A DNA stretch of 64,000 nucleotides from Flexivirga caeni (lineage in GTDB: Bacteria; Actinomycetota; Actinomycetes; Actinomycetales; Dermatophilaceae). The position numbers and the translations under genes are program-made. Location: positions 19,923-83,922 of the forward strand of contig NZ_RJJQ01000021.1 of the NCBI RefSeq assembly GCF_003724155.1, written 5' to 3'. The notes under the pieces are model-generated. The model ran no database searches. It was not told the origin of the DNA and saw nothing but the letters and a program-made list of their open reading frames with translations. Below, piece by piece: positions 25,296-34,224 of the stretch (its first letter is position 1; every line of letters begins with the position of its first letter).

Positions 25296-27091
25296 TTCGC
25301 TACCACCTGCAATCCATCGGGCTCGTCCTGCGCACCTCGTGGCGCATCAGCCCCAGCGCGACGCTCATCGCCTTCCTCGAAGCGGTCGGCCGGGTGCTGC
25401 AATATCTGCGGCCGCTCTTTTTCGGCCTGATCGTCGGCGGACTGACCACGCATTCGCTGCACCTGCTGGTCCTCGGGGTCGGCGGCATCGCCTTCTCCGA
25501 GTCGTGTGGTTTCCTCCTGGGCACTGCGGGGGTGCAGGCCCGCGTCGGTCTCAACGAGCGGATCGGCCACCACTTCGACGCGGAGGTGGCGCGCATCAGT
25601 GGCACCGCGGCGACGCTGGACCATCTGCAAGACCCGCAATACCGCGACCAGATGCACGCGTTGCGCGAGCGCATGGGCGCTCTTGGTATGGCGTACAACT
25701 CACTCATCAACGCGGTGAACAACCTGGTCGCACCCGTCACCACCATCGTCGTCGCCGCGGGCGCCGACCTCCGGCTGCTGTTGCTGCTGCTGATCGGCGT
25801 GCCGGCCACCTGGTGGGCGAACCGCACCATGCGCTGGGAGCAGCGGGCCGAGGACGCCTCCGCCGCCGCCGGCCGCCGCAGCAAACACTTCTCCGGTCTC
25901 GCGGTCGACCCGGTCGCCGCGTCGGAGCTGCGCATCTTCGGAGCCCGGAACCTGTTGCTGCGGCTGGTCGGCCGTGAGGCCGGCGAATGGCGAAAGCCGT
26001 TCGCCCAGGCGGAGACTCGTGGTGCGGCACTCTCCACCGGAGTCACCTTGCTGTATGTCGTCGCAGCCACCGGCATCCTGGTCTGGATGGCGCACGACGC
26101 TCTCCACGGCCGGATCTCGGCGGCGCGCTTCACAACTGGCGTGCTGGTCGTCGGGCAGTTGCGCGACGTCGTGGGCAGCCTGCAGTCGACGGTGCATTTC
26201 CTCGGGCAGATGCTGCGGACCGTCAAGCGCTACCGCTGGCTGGCGGAGTATGGCGAAACGGCCGCGGCCGCTCACGCCGGCACGACCGCCGCACCGGAGG
26301 CGCTGCACGACGGGCTGACCCTGCGGGGTGTGAGTTTCCGCTACCCCGGCTCGGAGCGCGAGGCGCTGCACGACCTCGACCTGCACCTGCCGGCCGGTGA
26401 GGTCATCGCCGTCGTCGGTGAGAACGGCGCCGGCAAGTCCACCTTGATCGGCCTGCTCACCGGGATGTATGACGTCAACGCCGGCTCCGTCCTGGTGGAT
26501 TCGACTCCGCTGCAACAGCTTTCACTGGATGACTGGCGCCGGCACTGCTCCGGTGCGTTCCAGGACCACCTCAAGCTGGAGCTCACCGCCCGCGAGGCCG
26601 TCGGCGTCGGCGACCTCTCGCCCGGAGTGGCGCCCGCCATACCTTCTGACGAGCGGCTGCTCGCGGCCCTCGACGACGCGGCGGCCTCCGACGTGCTCGC
26701 GGCATTGCCGGACGGACTGGACACCAGGCTCGGTTCGTCGTGGCCGAGTGGTGTCGAGCTGTCCGGTGGGCAATGGCAGCGGCTGGCGATCGGGCGTGCC
26801 ATGGTGCGCCGGTCCCCGTTGCTGCTGGTGCTCGACGAGCCTACGTCGGCGCTCGACCCGGCCACCGAGCATGCGCTCTTCGATCGCTATTCCGCTGCAG
26901 CCAAAGCGACTTCGCGCGCAGGTGGGGTCACGCTGATCGTCACGCACCGCTTCTCCACCGTCGCGTCAGCGGATCGGGTGATCGTGCTCGCCGACGGCAC
27001 TGTCGCCGAGCAGGGCACGCACGCGGAGCTGATGGCGGCCGGCGGTCGCTACGCGCAGCTCTACGGGCTGCAGGCGGCGGGCTATCGCTGA
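25292..27091 (+). CDS. ABC exporter half-transporter 2 (membrane + ATPase)
   Basis: This 599-residue partner has its own membrane domain and ATPase. It shows Walker A VGENGAGKSTL, signature ELSGGQWQR, Walker B LLLVLDEPTSALD and switch VTHRFSTVASAD. The start overlaps the previous stop (ATGA at 25292-25295), so equal synthesis of both halves is expected. The last 10 bp overlap the convergent TetR gene. Both halves have the unusual signature ending GGQWQR. Confidence 0.87.
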   Translation: MIRYHLQSIGLVLRTSWRISPSATLIAFLEAVGRVLQYLRPLFFGLIVGGLTTHSLHLLVLGVGGIAFSESCGFLLGTAGVQARVGLNERIGHHFDAEVARISGTAATLDHLQDPQYRDQMHALRERMGALGMAYNSLINAVNNLVAPVTTIVVAAGADLRLLLLLLIGVPATWWANRTMRWEQRAEDASAAAGRRSKHFSGLAVDPVAASELRIFGARNLLLRLVGREAGEWRKPFAQAETRGAALSTGVTLLYVVAATGILVWMAHDALHGRISAARFTTGVLVVGQLRDVVGSLQSTVHFLGQMLRTVKRYRWLAEYGETAAAAHAGTTAAPEALHDGLTLRGVSFRYPGSEREALHDLDLHLPAGEVIAVVGENGAGKSTLIGLLTGMYDVNAGSVLVDSTPLQQLSLDDWRRHCSGAFQDHLKLELTAREAVGVGDLSPGVAPAIPSDERLLAALDDAAASDVLAALPDGLDTRLGSSWPSGVELSGGQWQRLAIGRAMVRRSPLLLVLDEPTSALDPATEHALFDRYSAAAKATSRAGGVTLIVTHRFSTVASADRVIVLADGTVAEQGTHAELMAAGGRYAQLYGLQAAGYR

Positions 27092-27708
27092 CGCTCGATC
27101 GGGAGCCCCGGCGTCGTCCACACCCGCGCCAGACTGGCGAGCTGTTCTTCGATCTCCAGCCACGGATAGTGGCTCATCGGGCTGCGCAGCACCACCATCC
27201 CATGCACGCCGCACCACAGTTGGGTAGCACGCAATTGCGCCTCCTGGTGCGTTGCGCTGACCTCGGCGAGCGTGTCCACGAGCAGCTCGAATTGCGCTGC
27301 GCCGATGAAGCTTTCGCCGGCGGGCAGCGGCAGTTTCCAGGTCATCGTGAACAGTTGCTGGAACGCCCCGGGATTGTCCCGCGCGAATTCGACATACGCC
27401 TGGCCGAACCGCACGACGCGCTCGTATGGCGTGCCCCCCGCCTCCGCCGCCGCGACCATGACGTCCCCAAATCGCTGCCACAGCGCCAGTTTCACCGCCA
27501 TGAGGAGTTCGTCCAGCGAGTCGAAGTGCAGATAGATCGACGTCGCCGCGACTCCCACCCGGCGCGCGACGGCGCGCAGGGACAGTTTCCACGGGTCGTC
27601 GACCTCTTCGACGAGGGCGATCGCCGCGTCCAGGATTTCCTCGCGCAGGCGTGAGCCGTCGCCGCGTGCCGCAACTGTCCGGCGCTGGGTGGTGCGCTGT
27701 GCCGCCAT
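27082..27708 (-). CDS. TetR-family regulator of the divergent MFS pump
   Basis: This 208-residue regulator has an HTH in the region LSLRAVARRVGVAATSIYLHFDSLDELL and a C-terminal TetR_C-like domain with WCGVHGMVVL. I start at MAAQRTTQRR (27708), with AGGA about 10 nt upstream; a GTG further upstream (27744) is possible. It is divergent from the DHA2-type MFS gene with a palindrome between them. That is the classic arrangement for a drug-responsive repressor. Confidence 0.85.
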   Translation of the reverse strand: MAAQRTTQRRTVAARGDGSRLREEILDAAIALVEEVDDPWKLSLRAVARRVGVAATSIYLHFDSLDELLMAVKLALWQRFGDVMVAAAEAGGTPYERVVRFGQAYVEFARDNPGAFQQLFTMTWKLPLPAGESFIGAAQFELLVDTLAEVSATHQEAQLRATQLWCGVHGMVVLRSPMSHYPWLEIEEQLASLARVWTTPGLPIERQR

Positions 27709-27764
27709 ACGAGCGATCCTGCCAGAAGCGATTACTTGACGCACGTTGCGCTACGGGTGTTCAC

Positions 27765-27778
27765 TTAACTTCGGTTAA
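27765..27778. promoter_or_regulatory. candidate TetR operator (TTAAC-N4-GTTAA)
   Basis: A TTAACTTCGGTTAA dyad lies between the divergent TetR (27708) and MFS (27819) genes. A similar core (TTAACG-A-CGTTAA) lies in front of another TetR-controlled gene at 57377, in line with a TetR-type half-site. Confidence 0.5.
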
Positions 27779-27818
27779 CAGCTGTAGTCCAATCCGCGAC
27801 CTGCGAAACGAGCCCGCC

Positions 27819-29387
27819 ATGAGCACCACCGCCCTCCGGCGTCACGCGTCCGAGACCGCCACGCCGCCGCGTCGCCCGGGCGTGGCGCTGGCCCTGATCT
27901 GCACCGCGATGTTCATGCTCATGCTCGACATGACGATCGTCGACGTCGCGCTGCCCGACATTCAGGCCGACCTGCACGCGAACCTCAGCGACCTGCAATG
28001 GGTGGTGGACGCCTACACGCTGCCGCTCGCGGCCCTGCTGCTGACGGCGGCGACGCTGGGCGACCGGTTCGGCCGGCGACGCCTCTTCTCCGTCGGCATG
28101 GCGGTCTTCACGCTCGGCTCGCTCGCCTGCGCACTGGCGGTCAACCCGCTGATGCTGGGCGGAATGCGAGCACTGCAAGGCGTCGGCGCGGCGATGCTCT
28201 TCGGCACTGCGATGCCGATCCTCGGGCATGCCTACCCGGAGGCGAAGGCGCGGGCGAAGGCGATCGGCGCGTTCGGCGCCACCCTCGCCGGAGCGACCGC
28301 GGTCGGCCCGCTGGTCGGCGGTTTCATCGTCGATCACGCCGGGTGGCAGTGGATCTTCGCGATCAACGTGCCGATCGGCGTGCTCGCATTCTTCGGCGCC
28401 CGCCTCGGACTTCCGGAGTCGAAGGCCGAGCAGCCGCGTCGCATCGACGTGACCGGGACGGCGATGCTCACGGTGTCGTTGGCGGCATTGGTGTTCGGGC
28501 TGATCCGCGGTCAGTCGCAGGGCTGGGGGTCGGCGCTGATCGTGGGCTCGTTCGTGGTCGCGGCGCTCGCGGTGGCAGCCTTCCTCGTGCGCTCGGCCCG
28601 CATCGACCAGCCGATGGTCGACCTCGAGCTCTTCCGCCGGCCGAGCTACGTCGGGGTCGGCCTGACCGGTTTCGTCATCGCTGGAACCATCGTGGCCGCA
28701 ACCAATTACGTCGGTCTCTACTTCGTCAACACGCTCGGCTACACGCCGTTCCAGGCCGGTCTGCGTTTCCTGCCGCTGACCGTTACCTCGTTCATCGCGG
28801 CACCGGTCTTCGCCCGGCTGAGCCACCGCATCCCGCTCCCGGTCACGGTCGGCGGCAGCCTGCTCGTCGTGACCGCGGGACTGTGGTGGGCATCGCGGGT
28901 CGATGCGTCGTCCGGCTGGACCGCGCTCGCGCCCGGATTCGTGCTCGCCGGCATCGGCCTCGGCGCATCCAGCGCAGTCCTGTCCGGTGCCGCGCTGGCA
29001 AGCGTCGAACCCGACCGTGCTGGTATGGCGACCGGCGTCGTCAACACCTTGCGCCAGGTCGGCACGGCGGCCGGAGTTGCGGCGTTGGGAGCGGTTTTCG
29101 CGGCCCGCACCGGCTCCCGTATGGCGCACGACGTCGCCCCGGCGCACCTGCCGTCCGGGCAGGTCGCACAGTTGCAGGACGCGATCGCCTCCGGTGCCGG
29201 CCGGCTGGTCGCCGGACATGCGCCGGAGCAGTTCCGGACGCAGCTGACCCACGCCGCGGTGGACAGCACGGCATACGGCATCCACGTGGTGCTGCTGATC
29301 GCTGCCGTCGTCGCCGGGGTTGCGACCGTCGTCGTCGGTGCGCTCCTGGTGCGCGGCCGCCGGAGCCACCCCGCGCCCACCATCTGA
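27819..29387 (+). CDS. MFS drug:proton antiporter, DHA2 (14-helix) family
   Basis: This 522-residue membrane protein shows the DHA2 motifs: LDMTIVDVALPDIQADL (motif D1) near the start, GDRFGRRRLF (motif A), and GPLVGGFIVDHAGWQWIF (motif C region). About 14 helices are expected. It should export a toxic small molecule, under control of the divergent TetR. The start at MSTTALRR fits the family; the frame is open upstream. The stop TGA is the first triplet of the repeat at 29385. Confidence 0.9.
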   Translation: MSTTALRRHASETATPPRRPGVALALICTAMFMLMLDMTIVDVALPDIQADLHANLSDLQWVVDAYTLPLAALLLTAATLGDRFGRRRLFSVGMAVFTLGSLACALAVNPLMLGGMRALQGVGAAMLFGTAMPILGHAYPEAKARAKAIGAFGATLAGATAVGPLVGGFIVDHAGWQWIFAINVPIGVLAFFGARLGLPESKAEQPRRIDVTGTAMLTVSLAALVFGLIRGQSQGWGSALIVGSFVVAALAVAAFLVRSARIDQPMVDLELFRRPSYVGVGLTGFVIAGTIVAATNYVGLYFVNTLGYTPFQAGLRFLPLTVTSFIAAPVFARLSHRIPLPVTVGGSLLVVTAGLWWASRVDASSGWTALAPGFVLAGIGLGASSAVLSGAALASVEPDRAGMATGVVNTLRQVGTAAGVAALGAVFAARTGSRMAHDVAPAHLPSGQVAQLQDAIASGAGRLVAGHAPEQFRTQLTHAAVDSTAYGIHVVLLIAAVVAGVATVVVGALLVRGRRSHPAPTI

Positions 29388-29473
29388 TCGAGAGGACCCC
29401 TTACGCATCGAGCGGACCCAATAGCGGACCCGCCTTGTGGGTCCGCTCGTTCGCTATGGGGTCCTCTCGATCA
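29385..29473 (+). repeat. FFRR palindromic element, GAGCGGACCC family, copy C
   Basis: Modules lie at 29390, 29410, 29439 and 29459 with 20/29/20 spacing. The leading TGATCGAG contains the MFS stop codon; the end is CTCGATCA. An inner hairpin GCGGACCC/GGGTCCGC is present. The next gene is on the same strand, 58 bp further on, so a terminator role is plausible. Confidence 0.8.
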
Positions 29474-29531
29474 GGAAGAGGCCGCTGCTCGCTAGGGTCG
29501 GCGTGGGCCTGCCCGCCAGACTGGAGGAAGC

Positions 29532-30687
29532 ATGAGAGCGCGCGACTACCTCGCCTTCGACGGGACTCCGGGTCCGTGGAACGCCATCACGGACGTGCCC
29601 GGCGTCGAGGTCGGCTACGCGACGCTGATAGCGGGCGACGGGCTGCTCGTGCCGGGCAACGGCCCAGTCCGCACCGGAGTGACGGCGATCCTGCCGCTCG
29701 GGCGCGACCGGGTGGGGAGCGCCGTCGCGGCGGGGATGTTCTCCTTCAACGGCAATGGTGAGCTGACCGGCAGCCACTGGATCGAGGAGAGCGGTGCTCT
29801 CGCATTGCCCGTCGCGATCACCAACATGCATGCGGTCGGCCCGGTCCACCGCGGGGTGCTGGAGTGGTCGCTGGCCCGCAACCCCGCGCTGGAGGCCGGG
29901 TGGCACCTGCCCGTCGTCGGCGAGACGTTCGACGGATACCTCAACGACATCAACGGCCGGCACGTGCGCGAGGAGACCGCGATCGCGGCACTCGACGCAG
30001 CGGTCTCCGGCCCGCTCGCGGAAGGCAGCGTCGGAAAGCCCGATGTCGCCCGCCAAGCAGATCAACTCCGGCCCGCTCGCGGAAGGCAGCGTCGGCGGCG
30101 GCACCGGCATGAACTGCTATGCCTTCAAGGCCGGCACCGGCACCGCGTCCCGTGTCGTCGGCTTCGCCGAAGAGCCGTATGTCGTGGGCGTCCTCACCCA
30201 GGCCAACTTCGGCTCCCGGCGCGAGCTGACGATCCGCGGGCGCCGGCTCGGCATACGACTCGCTGAGGACAATCCGATGGAGGAAGCACGCACCGCTGCG
30301 CCGCCCGGCTCCGGGTCCTGCATCACCGTCGTCGCGACGAACGCACCGCTGCTGCCCGGCCAGTGCAAGGCGCTCGCCCGTCGGGTGACGCTCGGTCTCG
30401 CCCGCACCGGGACCACGGGCAGCCATTTCTCCGGCGACGTCTTCCTCGCCTTCTCGACGGCAGGTGCTGGGGCACTCGACAGCGGCATCGGCGGTATGCC
30501 CAGCGCCCTGCAACATCTCGACTTCGTGCCGTGGCCGGCGATGAACCGCTTCTACGAGGCGGTCGTGCAGGCGACCGAGGAAGCCGTGGTCAACGCGCTC
30601 GTCGCCGCCGACACGATGATCGGCCGCGACGGCCACCGCAGCCCGGGCTTCCCGAATGACGTGCTGTGGTCGTTTGGCGTTGACTGA
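29532..30687 (+). pseudogene. P1-family aminopeptidase (DmpA/BapA-like), frameshifted by a 61-bp insertion
   Basis: The first frame (from ATG 29532) encodes the DmpA N-terminal half up to SGPLAEGSVG. The second frame continues from SGPLAEGSVGGGTGMNCY through GSGSCITVVATNAPLLPG, which holds the autocleavage and nucleophile serine, to FPNDVLWSFGVD. The two frames are separated by a duplication: a 29-bp sequence at 30006-30034 recurs at 30067-30095, with 32 bp of extra sequence between. The 61-bp offset breaks the frame. Removing one copy plus the spacer would rejoin the family motif exactly. As it stands the protein should be truncated before the catalytic part. It could be a pseudogene, a reversible variant or an assembly error. 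Confidence 0.85.
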
Positions 30688-30745
30688 CGGCCACAACGGC
30701 CGGTGACGGTGCAGCAGCGGCGTCAGCGGTGGTTTCGACCGTCAG
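30685..30745 (+). repeat. FFRR palindromic element, TGACGG family, copy B
   Basis: TGACGG occurs at 30685 and 30704 and CGTCA at 30721 and 30740 (19/17/19, identical to copy A). The first TGA is the stop codon of the aminopeptidase reading frame. The element fills the gap to the convergent FMN reductase. Confidence 0.7.
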
Positions 30746-30765
30746 CGGCGGGTCGGAGTCGTCTC

Positions 30766-31344
30766 CTAGGGCCGGACCAGCCCACCCCGCAGCGCGCGCA
30801 TCGCCGCTGCCCAGCGCACCAGCTGATCGAGCATGGCGTCCAGGTTGCCGAGCTGGTAGTCCCGCGGCGTGAGCTGCACGAAGTCGGTCATGTCGTCGTA
30901 GATCGACAGCGACACCTGCGCCCGCACAGTCGCGATCTGCACCTCCCCGAGCGTCGACTTCAGCTGTTCGCCCGCGCGCAGGCCGCCGCTGGAGCCGTAA
31001 CAGATAAGCCCGGCCGCCTTGTCGTTCCACTCGGCATACAGGTAGTCGATCGCGTTCTTCAGCGCGGCCGAGACGCCGCGGTTGTACTCCGGGGCGACGA
31101 AGACGAAGCCGTCATACCCGTCGATCAGCCGCGACCAGCGCCGGGTGTGATCCTGCCGGTAGTGGTGTGCGGCCGCCGGTTCGGGCTCGTCGAGCAGGGG
31201 GAGTCCGACGTGCGCCAGGTCGACGAGCTCGTATGCCGCATCGCCGCGTCGCGTGGCATGGTCGACCGCCCAGTCGGCGATGGTGGGACCGACCCGGTCC
31301 GGGCGGGTGCTGCCGATGATGAACGCGATGCGCAGAGAACTCAC
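30766..31344 (-). CDS. NADPH-dependent FMN reductase (flavodoxin-like)
   Basis: This 192-residue protein has the FMN reductase signature IIGSTRPDRVG near the start. The later flavin-binding stretches are VAPEYNRGVSAALKNAIDYL and YGSSGGLRAGEQL. It is a soluble oxidoreductase reducing FMN, quinones or similar acceptors. A TATCGT box 6 nt before GTG 31344 indicates a leaderless start there; the TTG at 31362 is rejected. Confidence 0.87.
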   Translation of the reverse strand: MSSLRIAFIIGSTRPDRVGPTIADWAVDHATRRGDAAYELVDLAHVGLPLLDEPEPAAAHHYRQDHTRRWSRLIDGYDGFVFVAPEYNRGVSAALKNAIDYLYAEWNDKAAGLICYGSSGGLRAGEQLKSTLGEVQIATVRAQVSLSIYDDMTDFVQLTPRDYQLGNLDAMLDQLVRWAAAMRALRGGLVRP

Positions 31345-31550
31345 CCTGCGACGATATGGCAACTGGCCGAACTCGGGGCAGCCGTCGCGCGTTGGAGGGG
31401 TGGGGTGGAACGGCTGGGCCGCTGCTGCGTCGTATGACGAGGAAGCGCCGCAGGCGCCCGGCGGCTGCGAGACCGGCCCGCCATACCTAAGCTAAGACGG
31501 AACACTCGGGGTCCGCGGAACACAGCCGCGGCGACTAGGAGGCTTGCAAC

Positions 31551-32948
31551 ATGTCCAACCTCGATCTGAGCGGTGGGCTCGGTGACCAGTTCCAGCAGAA
31601 CTCCGGCGGCGGGCAGCAACCCGCCCCGGTTCCGCAGCAGCAACCGGTCGCGCCTCAGCAGCCTGCGGCGTCGCAGCCCGTGCAGACGGCCCCTGCTCCG
31701 GCGCCTTCGCTGCCCCCGATGACTGCTCCCGCGGCTGGCGGGCTGGTGCTGGAGGCGCCGAGCCCGGTGCCGGTGATCCAGGACCAGCAGGCCGTGCAGG
31801 CAGTGCCCGTCGCGCCGGAAGCACAGACCGCGCTGCAGCAGAAGGCGCAGGCGTTCGTCACGGAGCTGACCTCGATGGACATGAAGGCTCCGTCGTTCAC
31901 CGAGAAGGTCAACTCGATCGTCAACATGGGCGACACCGAGATCCGCCGTTCCTCGGACGTGTCCAACCGGATGCTGCAGCGGCCGGCCGCCCAGGCGGGC
32001 AAGGACTCCGCGCAGTCGAAGGTGAGCGGCACGCTGATCGACCTGCGCCGCACCATCACCGACCTCGATCCGAACCGCGCGGACCTCAAGGGCGCCAAGA
32101 AGGTGCTCAAGTGGCTGCCCGGCGGCAACAAGATCGAGAACTACTTCATGAAGTACCAGTCGGCGCAGAGCCACCTGGACGCCATCATCCGCTCGCTGGC
32201 CGCCGGACAGGACGAGTTGCGCAAGGACAACGCCTCCATCGAGGTGGAGCGCAACAACATGTGGCAGGCGATGCAGAAGCTGGGGGAGTACAACCAGCTC
32301 GCCACCGCTCTCGACAGCGCGGTCGAGGGCAAGATCGCCGAGTTGCAGACCGCGGGCCGCAGTGAGGACGCCGACATCATGAAGTCGGACGTGCTCTTCG
32401 CAGTACGGCAGCGGCGGCAGGACATCATGACGCAGATGGCCGTGTCGGTGCAGGGTTACCTGGCGCTCGACCTGGTGCGCAAGAACAACCAGGAGCTCAT
32501 CCGCGGCGTCGACCGCGCGCAGACCACCACGGTCGCCGCGCTGCGCACCGCGATCATCGTCAGCCAGGCGCTCGCGCAGCAGAAGGTCGTGCTCGACCAG
32601 ATCACCGCGCTCAACAGCACCACCTCGAACATGATCGAGCAGACCTCCCAGCAGCTGCGCACCCAGGGTGCGGAGATCAACCAGCAGGCGGCGAGCAGCA
32701 CGATCGAGATCGACAAGCTGCAGGCGGCGTTCGACAACGTCTTCGCCACGATGGACGCGATCGACCAGTTCCGTTCGCAGGCAACGCAATCCATGGCGCA
32801 GACGATCGGTGCCCTGGAGGGCCAGGTGCAGCGCGCGAAGCCCTACCTCGAGCGCTCCATGCGGGCGCAGGGCATCGACGCGACGACTGCGGCGAGCTTC
32901 CAGCCGGCGGGCGCTCCGCCCCAGCAGTTGCCGGGCGGCCAGCAGTAA
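31551..32948 (+). CDS. telA: toxic anion resistance protein TelA
   Basis: This 465-residue protein belongs to the TelA/KlaA family (tellurite and stress resistance). The family core starts near residue 95 and is mostly helical, with long heptad-like stretches. Conserved segments include the region around WLPGGNKIENYF, MAVSVQGYLALDLVRKNN and TTTVAALRTAIIVSQALA. The first 90 residues form a Pro/Gln/Ala-rich low-complexity tail beginning MSNLDLSGG. It opens the Ter cluster, after ACTAGGAGGC. The biochemical role of the family is not settled; it travels with TerD proteins. Confidence 0.9.
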   Translation: MSNLDLSGGLGDQFQQNSGGGQQPAPVPQQQPVAPQQPAASQPVQTAPAPAPSLPPMTAPAAGGLVLEAPSPVPVIQDQQAVQAVPVAPEAQTALQQKAQAFVTELTSMDMKAPSFTEKVNSIVNMGDTEIRRSSDVSNRMLQRPAAQAGKDSAQSKVSGTLIDLRRTITDLDPNRADLKGAKKVLKWLPGGNKIENYFMKYQSAQSHLDAIIRSLAAGQDELRKDNASIEVERNNMWQAMQKLGEYNQLATALDSAVEGKIAELQTAGRSEDADIMKSDVLFAVRQRRQDIMTQMAVSVQGYLALDLVRKNNQELIRGVDRAQTTTVAALRTAIIVSQALAQQKVVLDQITALNSTTSNMIEQTSQQLRTQGAEINQQAASSTIEIDKLQAAFDNVFATMDAIDQFRSQATQSMAQTIGALEGQVQRAKPYLERSMRAQGIDATTAASFQPAGAPPQQLPGGQQ

Positions 32949-32957
32949 GGTCACTGC

Positions 32958-33488
32958 GTGGGATTGCTGTCACGCCTTTTCGACCCGGACGGGTCAAGCG
33001 GCCGGATGCGGGGGCAGGCGCAGGCGCGCTTCGAGTCCGCCACGCAGGCCGTCGCGGACCCGTCCGGTGACTCGGTCGCGTCGCTGCTGCGCAAGAACCA
33101 GTCGCTGATCCTGGAGATCAACAGCAGCGCCGGAGACCTGCCGACGATCGGCGTGGTGCTGGCCAGGGCGGTCACCGACACGGTGCGCGAGGTGCTCACC
33201 TCGGGTGACGCGGACCGGCTGGACATCGGGGTGCGCGTCGCGATCAACGGCACGCTCACCGACTATCTGCCGGGGTCGATCCGGGCGTATGTCGGGGCGA
33301 TGCGCGCCGCCGGTCCGGGCGGTGTCGACGGCACCGCTGCCACGGACGCGCTGGTGGAGCAGCTGACCACATTGCGACGCAGCGTCGAGCAACTGGCGCA
33401 GGCCAGCCGGGAGCGCGACTTGCAGTCGTTGCAGGTGCACGGCCGCTTCCTGGAGGACAAGTTCGGCGAGTCCGAGCTGAACTTGTGA
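32958..33488 (+). CDS. Ter-cluster protein of unknown function
   Basis: This 176-residue protein lies 9 bp after telA and is probably cotranscribed. I recognise no named domain. It has a helical, Ala-rich central part (LLRKNQSLILEINSSAG, VVLARAVTDTVREVLT) and a C-terminal predicted coiled coil (DALVEQLTTLRRSVEQLAQASRERD, in parts). It has no signal peptide or membrane segment. Its position suggests a partner of TelA or TerD, possibly through the coiled coil. Confidence 0.7.
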   Translation: MGLLSRLFDPDGSSGRMRGQAQARFESATQAVADPSGDSVASLLRKNQSLILEINSSAGDLPTIGVVLARAVTDTVREVLTSGDADRLDIGVRVAINGTLTDYLPGSIRAYVGAMRAAGPGGVDGTAATDALVEQLTTLRRSVEQLAQASRERDLQSLQVHGRFLEDKFGESELNL

Positions 33489-33660
33489 GATTGGGTCGCG
33501 GGTGTGGCGGGTTCGGTGTGTTTCGCGTCCCGAAGGCGCGACGGTCGCGAGAACGGGACGGGTATGGATGGAACCGGCGTGATTGAGTGGCGTCCATGAG
33601 TAACGACGGTCGCGAGAGGATTGCCCGTAAGGGTGGATCCGAGAGTGGAGGGTGTGGATC
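33489..33660. other. intergenic region with two GACGGTCGCGAGA copies
   Basis: The 172 bp hold no gene. CGACGGTCGCGAGA occurs twice about 69 bp apart. The first copy sits in the loop of a CGTCCCG/CGGGACG inverted repeat. The sequence is related to the GACGGTCGAG array at 43.7 kb. Confidence 0.45.
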
Positions 33661-34224
33661 GTGAGCCCGATGGCCAAGGGCGCCAACATCGCGCTGCAGC
33701 GAGAACTGCCTGATCTGCAGGGTGTTGTCTTCGGCGTCGACTGGGACACCGGCGGCGAGCGAGTGCTCGACGACAACCTCACGCTGCTCACGATCCTGGT
33801 CGGCCAGAACGGTATGGCGCTCTCGCCCGATCACGTCGTCTACTTCAACCAGCTGGTGTCGGCCGATCTCTCCACGGCGCAGCTGCAGCAGGCCCTCGGC
33901 GGCGATGACGCGCAGGTCGAGGTCGAACTCACGGCGGTGCCCGACGACGTCAGTAGGATCGTCTTCGCCATCTACCTCTCCGAAGGCAGCGGCAGCAGCC
34001 GGAACCTCGGCCAGCTCAAGCGACTCGTGGTCCGGCTGCTCAATCTCGACGGCGGCGCGTCGATCATCTCCTCGGTCGACCTGGCAGAAGGCCTGTCCGC
34101 CGAGACCGCACTGAAGCTGGCGGAGCTGTACCGGCTCGGCGGTCAGTGGAAACTGCGCGTTCTCGGGGTGGGCTACTCCTCCGGGTTGCACGGTCTCGCC
34201 CAGGAATTCGGCGTTTCGCTATGA
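33661..34224 (+). CDS. TerD-family protein with degenerate calcium motif
   Basis: This 187-residue protein aligns with TerD at GVDWDTGG, the VYFNQL region, VSRIVFAIYLSE and the C-terminal ELYRLGGQWKLRVLGVGYSSGL. The Ca2+-binding signature seen in its two paralogues here (GDNxTGEGxGDDE) is replaced by a segment around QLVSADLSTAQ...GGDDAQVEV. It may thus not bind calcium in the usual way. The start is GTG 33661, after GGAGGGTG; a GTG at 33652 is also in frame. Its stop overlaps the next start (ATGA). Confidence 0.85.
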   Translation: MSPMAKGANIALQRELPDLQGVVFGVDWDTGGERVLDDNLTLLTILVGQNGMALSPDHVVYFNQLVSADLSTAQLQQALGGDDAQVEVELTAVPDDVSRIVFAIYLSEGSGSSRNLGQLKRLVVRLLNLDGGASIISSVDLAEGLSAETALKLAELYRLGGQWKLRVLGVGYSSGLHGLAQEFGVSL

